Positions 57,301 through 64,000 of a stretch of DNA of 64,000 nucleotides are shown in pieces. The notes under the pieces were generated by a model that was not told the origin of the DNA, did no database searches, and saw only the letters and a list, made by a program, of their open reading frames with translations. This stretch comes from Dipteronia dyeriana (Eukaryota > Streptophyta > Magnoliopsida > Sapindales > Sapindaceae). The first letter of the stretch is position 1, and every line of letters begins with the position of its first letter. The translations under genes and the position numbers were made by a program. The stretch spans positions 1,673,094 to 1,737,093 of the forward strand of contig CM065302.1 of the NCBI GenBank assembly GCA_032871835.1, in the 5' to 3' direction.

Positions 57301-60300
57301 AAAAACAAACACAAAACAAATTCAAACAGTAGATAACAACACGTTGGGGGACTTAAAACCAAACACTCTTGGTAAACTGACTCTAATATCTTGTTAGTAA
57401 CACCTAATCCTAAAAGCCTGAGCTGTTAGAAAATGACTCATCAATATCACTTAAACACTTTTAACGATATTAATAATTTATATGATGACTATACCAAACA
57501 GAAAAATTCATCTCGAATTATTGGAAATCACAAAGGAAATGTGATGTGAAGTAAGTTTAAGGCATGCCGCAGCTAGCACAATAGGAGTTAATTTGATTGC
57601 TATCCATTATAGATAGAAATAAAAAATTAAGTTGATTTGAGTAAAACATTGGTTGCTTTATGCAATTGCAAGTGGCCACGGGCCACCAAAGATTAACAAT
57701 TTTTATCACTATGACCTTACTGTGCTGGTTACGTTTTAATTTGTATATGTGAGGGAAAAAAATATGTAAATGTGAGATTATGATTATAGAGATGGAAATA
57801 AACTGACATAAATAAAAATATGACAACAGAATATAAAGGGTGCACCTCAAAATCATCAATATCAGAAAATGTGTCCTCCGATTCATCTGAAGTTTCAGTA
57901 TTAGCATCATCTCCAGCTCCAGGTGATTTATCATAGACACCCTCATTAATTTCTGGCTGCTTAGCACCAGGCCCTGAAACCACCAAAATATTACATTTTG
58001 AGAAAATATTTAAACCAATCAGATAACTGACATTGCAAAATGAAACCAAGTATAAAATAAATCTTCACAATAATAGAACCCAGTAACTTGCCAATATTTT
58101 CTGGCTCTTGCGATTGTACTTGTTCATTTCTGCTCACGAATGGGATGTTCGATTCTCTTTCAGACTGTCAATGGAAAGCCAAAGAGTAATAATAACAATC
58201 TCATCCAAATTCAATCTAAAAAGAGATGAATATGACACAGAATTTTTTGTACCCTACTTTATAAGCTTTTGCCAATCTAAGATATGTCTATAAATCCAAA
58301 GAAGCTACATCCCATATATAAAATGAAAGGGAATAAAGGAAAATGTCCATTCATTGAAATCATAATTGGGTAATTCCAACTTTTTTCACTGAAAAATAGA
58401 TTAAAAATTAAAATTACACTACTTAAGCCACACAAACCAAGGTTTAGACAGATATAATATGATATCCTTAACAATTCTAAATTATTGATATAATATCATC
58501 AGGAGAGTCCATAAGTTACCCACTATTATTTTGAGTATGTCTGCACAACTTTCAGTTTAAATTATTACACATAAAATGAGTAATAAAAGAACAAGAAAAA
58601 GAAAAGATGCATACACAAGAAAGTTGGGCAGATTTTGTATTTATAAAAAAAGGTACAAGATTAGCAGGAACATATGATTGGTTGTAGCCGTTTAACCTCT
58701 GGGAACATGCAGTAAGAACACTTACAATTATATTTTCTTCAGCAGATTTCTTGGCTATTCTTTCTCTCTCAGCAGCCTGGAAAGCTGGAGGATCTGATCC
58801 TCCCTCAAGTCCTTCTGAAATTTTCATGAACTGAACCAAGCAGTGAAAACGTGAACCATAGTAATCAATGATATAAATTCTTGTAAATCAAATGGTCAAT
58901 GATTTCTATGAAATGGTGAAGAGGAAAATCAGGGAAAGGGGTTGGAAGCTTACTTCATTATAACATGTTTTACAGAGACCATAAGCAAAAGGTTTACCAC
59001 TATCCTTATGCTTGCAAAGAACCTCATCTGTGCCAGATAGTTTAGACCCGTTATTTTGGTGTTTAGTTGAGGAGTCTTCTTGAAGCTCATCTTTCTTTGC
59101 AATGAAGTCCTCCATCTAGTTGCAAGGCAAATCGATGAAGAAATTTAAAAAAAAAAAAAAAAAAAAATACTTAAGATCCCGTAATCAACCAAACCAATAC
59201 AAGAAAAAATGATGAAAAAAGAAAGTGCAAAGCCAATCCATATTTTCCATGCCCTCCATAATCTTACACCTCACACAATGAAAAAAATAATAAGTGCATA
59301 TTCCCCAAAGTTGTATTCTATTGGTATGAGATCTGTCATGTTTATCCTCATCTACCCACTGCATATACATCTTCTGTGTGTGTGTGTGTGTATTAGTTCT
59401 CTATCTTCTGGTATATTTACAATTATATAGAAACACAAAATCGTTCATTTTGTAAATCATAGAAGTTAAGTTGTTATGAGTGAGAGAAGAAACTTGGGAA
59501 GGAAGGGAGGAACACTTAATAAGCTGGCAACGGAACTAAATACAAACTCTAATGCATGTTGCAAGAGCATACCGTTAAGCTTCCGGAACCTGTATTCTCG
59601 AATTCAACCAAACGTTTCGTCAATGTTGCTTCACATACATGCACGATGCTTACCTAATAAAAATTATATAACTCTTAGAATATAGTAACTACCATACAAT
59701 AAATGTTGAACATTGTACTTCTTGTCACACTATAAAGAAGAAAGTAAAGCAAAAAAAATAATATGGACCACTTGAAGACCGATTAGAATAAATTACAAAG
59801 TATTCCAAGTAAATGTATTAAAAGCATGAACCTGCATGCTTTCAAATTCTAGCAAGTATTTTAGGATGTTTAGTTTGCCCAGGTATGCAGGAAAAGAACA
59901 GGATTCACATCTTCCTCGTTAAGTACCACATTTGACAAAATTAGGAATCAGGAAATTTCATTTTTCTCATCTTCAAGTTCAATTGATTCAAAGAATCCAA
60001 ATGAGAAAACAATGAAGATAGCTTCACGCCTGAGATCTTTGCCAACTATGGTGACAAAGGCACTGCCAGTGACAGCAAAGTGGACCAACACACCTAATCA
60101 TGGATTCAAACCTTAGCACACTTCTAAATTTCAATAAAACTCATCCGGTTTCTTTTTTATCCAATTTCTTCAATAACCAACAAGTTATTAGCCACAAATT
60201 GTAAATATCCTTAGGCCCAATTCAGTTCACAGTTGATGATAATAACACCAGGTCAGAACTAATTGTTCTTTATTTGAGGCCTCGAAACAAGTATGGTTGA

Positions 60301-62570
60301 TAGTTTATTTAATTTTTTTTATAAGATATGATCAAGGCTGTCCTACATGAGACAGATTCTAACTTAATAGTTACTCTGAAGCTAACAAACCTTTTTATTT
60401 TCACAAATGTGCCATTTGGTTTCATAGAGAAAGCTTGACTTACAATTTTCGACTTAGAAAAGTTGAAACCATGTATAAGTGCAGATATGTATAGTGCAGC
60501 ACCACATAATCCACTGGGTTTTCTTCCTGTCTGTAAAATAACATAAGTCAAATTTTACCTTTTGAGAAGCAACAAGAGACACTAATGCCCAAAATGCATC
60601 AAAATATGATATGGGAAACAATGTCAAACCGTCATCCAATCTCGCTTCATGCTAGCTAGAATGTCCCTAGCAGTATCACAAACCTTCCTATTCGCTTCTA
60701 AACCTGAAAATATACCGGTGATTATGTTTATCTAATTAAATACAGAGTGAATAATAAGATAAAGCACATTAGATTATCTAATCTAAGTATCTAACCGTCA
60801 AAGAATTATAATTCAAATAGAATAATCTTTAGGACTAATGCCTGCTGTGAAGACAATTTTCCTTTCCTTTTTTTTACAGCAACAACAAAACTTTCATGAG
60901 CCGCTTGTTCAACCTAATTTTTACATGTCGGGTGATACAGCTAATCAACATTAAATTGATTATAAAAACTTACTATTAGTAAATCTGGGTAAAAAAATGG
61001 AAGGGTCAAGTAGCTTTTGAAAATCCTTTTCATCTGCAAGGTATAACGCATGGCAAAGCTGCAAATAAACGGCACCTAGCTCGTAACTGCAAAATGATTT
61101 AGATGAAACAGCACATGATGAGATGGAGAGGAATTTCAATATGAAAACATACAGAAATCGATAAACAATTTAGAAGTAATAATAAATATACATGAGACAA
61201 AAGCCTTACACGCTTATATTTAAGTACATTGAAAAATCAATAAGAAGAAATGGCTTGCTCGTTTGCCTGCAAAACAAAATAAATAAATAATTTAGAATTC
61301 AGTATGTAAATATGTACAGTAGTAAATATTGACTGAAATTATATCTAAAACGTTTTGGTTTAGTTTACTTTTTTTCTTTCTTGCCATATTTATTTCAGTT
61401 ATTCACAACTGTCTCCCTCCATTATCAATATTCATAATATTACGCAATTAATGGCTGATTCAAAGCAAAACCGGAAATTGATTCTATGAAACCAGCATCT
61501 ATATCCCCCAGATTCTTTTTCTACTCTGTGTGTGTGTGTGCTGTCTCCCTCCATTATCAATATTCATAATATTACGCAATAAATGGCTGATTCAAAGCAA
61601 AACCGGAAATTGATTCTATGAAACCAGCATCTATATCCCCCAGATTCTTTTTCTACTCTTTGTGTGTGTGTGTGTGTCAGTGTGTGTGTGTGTATCATCA
61701 TGTATTGATTTTGTATTGACATTTTGTTGTATAGAAATCATGGTAGAAATTAACAGCAGAAGAAACATACCGGCATGCACAATAAAGACAAGAAGCTTGT
61801 ACTAGCTCTCTTCTACGCCCCTTAGTGAAATTACGCGACAAAGCAATCTTTACAAGGCAGATTCAAAAATTAGAAAAAAAAAATTAAGAAAATGTAAAGC
61901 CAATTGGCAATTAGTTAAGAGAAAACATACTTCATAAATGCGTTTGGCTGTCTGAACTATGTCATCACTATAGTCGATCTGTAATGCATCCTTCATAGAT
62001 CTCATTTCCTCATAAACTGTAATACTATAAGAAATTAATACCAAAAACAGCCACCATTCATTGGTTCAAGAACATAAACCAAGCATAAAAAAAAAACACA
62101 CCTGTATAGAGTAACCTTTCTCGTGAAGCTCCGTATTCATTATGAAAACTTCTAACATTACTTCCGCACATTTGGCTCTATAAATTGAGATACAAATACT
62201 TTCATGAAAGCATACAAAAAGAAAATAAACAGAATTCTTGAATCTTGATGCAATCATACAGGAAATCAAGAACATGAATTAGAAAATTCAATTTTTAGTG
62301 ATAAATTTCTATGTAATAGTATTATTTAGCACCTGTCCAGCTGCATTTTTAGTGAATTGGATGTCAGTTGTTAAATTATCAAAATCCAACACCCTCCCGC
62401 ATAAGTCACAGCATCTAAAAATTCAACCACAAATAAATAAATAAATAAAAACAAAAAATAATTGGCAACAAAAACAGAAAACCCAGATCATGAATTGGAA
62501 GTACTTACAATTGGGAATCGTACGGGCGATGTCCAGTCACATACTTTGCACAACTCTTGCAATAAGGCAT
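54335..62570 (-). CDS. BRF1: TFIIIB 90-kDa subunit (BRF1), complete 19-exon gene
   Basis: Nuclear TFIIB-related factor that, with TBP and B'', brings RNA polymerase III to tRNA, 5S and other small-RNA genes. Exons: 62509-62570, 62333-62414, 62102-62177, 61931-62016, 61771-61847, about 61211-61267, 60974-61086, 60630-60703, 60444-60530, 59573-59653, 58954-59115, 58726-58830, 58092-58164, 57846-57973, 56410-56490, 55969-56094, 55666-55755, 55157-55213, 54335-54550; about 610 aa, all in phase. The N-terminal zinc ribbon is C4-x2-C7/C23-x2-C26 (MPYCKSCAKYVTGHRPYD, LCCDLCGRVLDF). Two cyclin folds follow (SFHNEYGASRERLLY, RNFTKGRRRELVQASCLYCA, TGRKPSGLCGAALYI). The C-terminal BRF1 domain (GYLHNEEEKRYKKIIWEEMN ... 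KINYDALKDLF) and an acidic tail ending DDWWL complete it. The intron after exon 13 needs a GC donor (ATTG|GCAAGT). Probably functional. Confidence 0.93.
59156..59170. repeat. intronic poly-A tract
   Basis: A run of about 25 A (59143-59167 on plus) in the BRF1 intron between exons 10 and 11; a GT microsatellite follows at about 59377-59392. Confidence 0.7.
61409..61672. repeat. 132-bp tandem duplication in a BRF1 intron
   Basis: 61409-61540 and 61541-61672 are nearly identical (both begin CTGTCTCCCTCCATTATC and end in a GT run). A longer GT microsatellite follows to about 61694. The element is purely intronic. Confidence 0.92.
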
Positions 62571-63443
62571 TATTGCCTCCAACAACAAAAAACCCAAAAA
62601 AAAAGACTTGAAGAGCTGAGAAAGATAGAGAGAGAAAGTGATGATGGTGGGTTTCTTCTGGGTTGAGACTTGTTTACTGTTTTAGGGTTTAACGAAGTGT
62701 GAAATTGCGCGGGGAAGTATAACTGTTAACTCTTGATCAGCACGGCACAGAATGTTTTGGGGGCCCTACAAGGCCCTCCGTTTTGTATTTGGGTTTGGGC
62801 TTAGACTTGGACTTAGGGATAAGGGTCGTTTAATATTCAAGAATCTTAACGAAAGAAAGAAAACAAAATTTGTTGTAAATCAAATTATATAAGTTTCGTA
62901 TAAAGATCGGGAAATAAGTTTCCTGCCCACTTCCACCAAAAGAATCAATTTTTTTTTTCTGATTTCAATTTCAATAGAATTTGGAGTGTGTTTACTAATT
63001 AAGAAATTAATAAAAGAAAATCAAGTTTTATAGAAAAGGGAACTTGATTCCTTAGGTGTGATGGGTAATTAAGTTATATTTATAATGGAATTTAATTTTT
63101 TATTTGTGTGTGGGATGCACGTAGTAAACTCTGTAATCACAAATCACGAATTAATTAAGTTTCTTTACCCTCGTTAGGATTCCTGATTAGTAAATGAGCT
63201 CTTGATTTCTTTTCATTTTTCATTCTCGATTAGTAAACATGGCATGTACTAATCTATTTAGTCATGGTATAACCAACACGATGATGATTTTATGCTAATC
63301 GAGTTTAATAAAAGGAAATTATATAATTAATGTCTTTATATATATATGATTGGTACAAGAAAATGTAATTTGAATTGTAATAAAATAATTCCACAAGAAA
63401 CAATTAATTAACAAACAATCAAAGACGTGATTAATATTCATGA
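62571..63443. other. BRF1 upstream region and pectinesterase 3' flank
   Basis: 62571-62650 is the likely BRF1 leader (purine-rich AGAGAGAAAG on plus, T/C-rich in the sense strand). No clear TATA box upstream, as is common for housekeeping genes. The remainder is AT-rich and includes the 3' untranslated region of the pectinesterase near 63350-63443. Confidence 0.5.
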
Positions 63444-64000
63444 TCAAGGCAATATTAATAAACCTTCAATGAAAGGCACTCCTGTTGCAGGCAACCAGAA
63501 ATTTCCTTGTATGAAATTGGAGACAGTGAAGTTAACAGCATCATTAGTTTCTTTAATCACATGGTAACCTGGCCATGTGACCCTATTAGTGGTGTTGGAT
63601 CCAGGACCTGTGTTATTGTATTCCACATAATATAACGTACTCAGCGCGAAATCCCCCGACCATTCTTTCCAACCAGAAGGGTCAATCAAGCTATCCATGA
63701 ACGTTTCCATATAAACGGTTCTTGAATACTCCTTCCACGGACGTCCAAGGTAAGTTTTCGTAGAGCTAATATTGCTCGAAGAGTTGCTCGCTAGGTCATC
63801 TGAGGCCTTGATTGTGCAATTGTGTATTGAGATACCGGTGTTCTGGTTAGGATCTGTTCTTCCCTGAGCTGTTATGGCATTGAACTGGTTTTGCATCGGA
63901 AGTCGCGGATATATGTTACAATTCTGAAGAACAACGGCTGCATTGCCAAATATGAAATCGACGGTGCCATAAATGTCGCAACCTCTGTAGAATTGCCGGA
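63444..64000 (-). CDS. pectin methylesterase, C-terminal part, runs off right edge
   Basis: Cell-wall enzyme removing methyl groups from homogalacturonan. Visible on minus from the edge: RQFYRGCDIYGTVDFIFGNA (with the catalytic Asp in VDFIFGN), AVVLQNCNIYPRLPMQNQ, NAITAQGRTDPNQNTGIS, TYLGRPWKEYSRTVYMETFM (active-site Arg-Trp in GRPW), WSGDFALSTLYYVEYNNTGP, VTWPGYHVI, GNFWLPATGVPFIEGL, then a stop at 63444. All expected C-terminal motifs of CE8 plant pectinesterases are intact and no stop occurs, so the gene is probably functional. The signal peptide, any PMEI pro-domain and the first catalytic motif lie outside the window. The neighbouring BRF1 gene is on the same strand and unrelated in function. 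Confidence 0.95.
   Translation of the reverse strand, partial: RQFYRGCDIYGTVDFIFGNAAVVLQNCNIYPRLPMQNQFNAITAQGRTDPNQNTGISIHNCTIKASDDLASNSSSNISSTKTYLGRPWKEYSRTVYMETFMDSLIDPSGWKEWSGDFALSTLYYVEYNNTGPGSNTTNRVTWPGYHVIKETNDAVNFTVSNFIQGNFWLPATGVPFIEGLLILP

Overview
This window is nuclear DNA of a flowering plant, most likely a eudicot. The genes are intron-rich with plant-type splice sites, the intergenic DNA is very AT-rich, and the gene families and transposons are plant ones. I cannot name the species from the sequence alone. There is no sign of bacterial, viral or organellar DNA.

Only three host genes look functional, all on the minus strand. They are a 10-exon cucumisin-like subtilase (33529-36629, 735 aa), a 19-exon BRF1 gene encoding the TFIIB-like subunit of RNA polymerase III factor TFIIIB (54335-62570, about 610 aa), and the 3' part of a pectin methylesterase gene that runs off the right edge (63444-64000). 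A fourth host gene, an EDGP/basic-7S-globulin-type aspartic-protease homologue (1292-2310), is dead: it is frameshifted and cut by an LTR retrotransposon.

Most of the rest is transposon sediment. Left part (1-17.9 kb): a Ty3/gypsy element with LTR 757-1291; a second gypsy fragment with a 1-kb LTR (4457-5457); a putative Helitron ending at 11849; a 5'-truncated LINE with a 10-bp target duplication (12097-12783); and LTR-derived DNA holding a solo LTR with target duplication TAATC (14698-15525). Middle part (17.9-32.7 kb): a three-level nest. A hAT element (17908-32682) has its transposase gene split by a 10.8-kb Mutator-like element (MULE, 19936-30737, target duplication ATGTGCAAAA). The MULE's own transposase gene is split in turn by a 2-kb element (about 27203-29243). 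This MULE carries, on the opposite strand to its transposase, a DUF1985 plus Ulp1 (SUMO-protease-like) gene, and it holds two related GATCGAGAA minisatellites.

Right part (33-54 kb): the subtilase gene with degenerate tandem copies of its exons and 3' flank; a 1-kb palindromic foldback (39375-40381); a SINE (42844-42960); a MITE array (about 42995-44165); a Ty1/copia element with both LTRs, primer site, polypurine tract and target duplication CCTTC (45082-50497); and a degenerate satellite of about 160-170-bp units (51.25-53.9 kb) interrupted by a MITE and a non-autonomous hAT element (52209-53278, target duplication TACATGGA). A block at 6.1-6.9 kb recurs at 44.6-51.06 kb, where the copia element and a LINE fragment have opened it. 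The living genes do not form a pathway; they are ordinary neighbours between transposon blocks.
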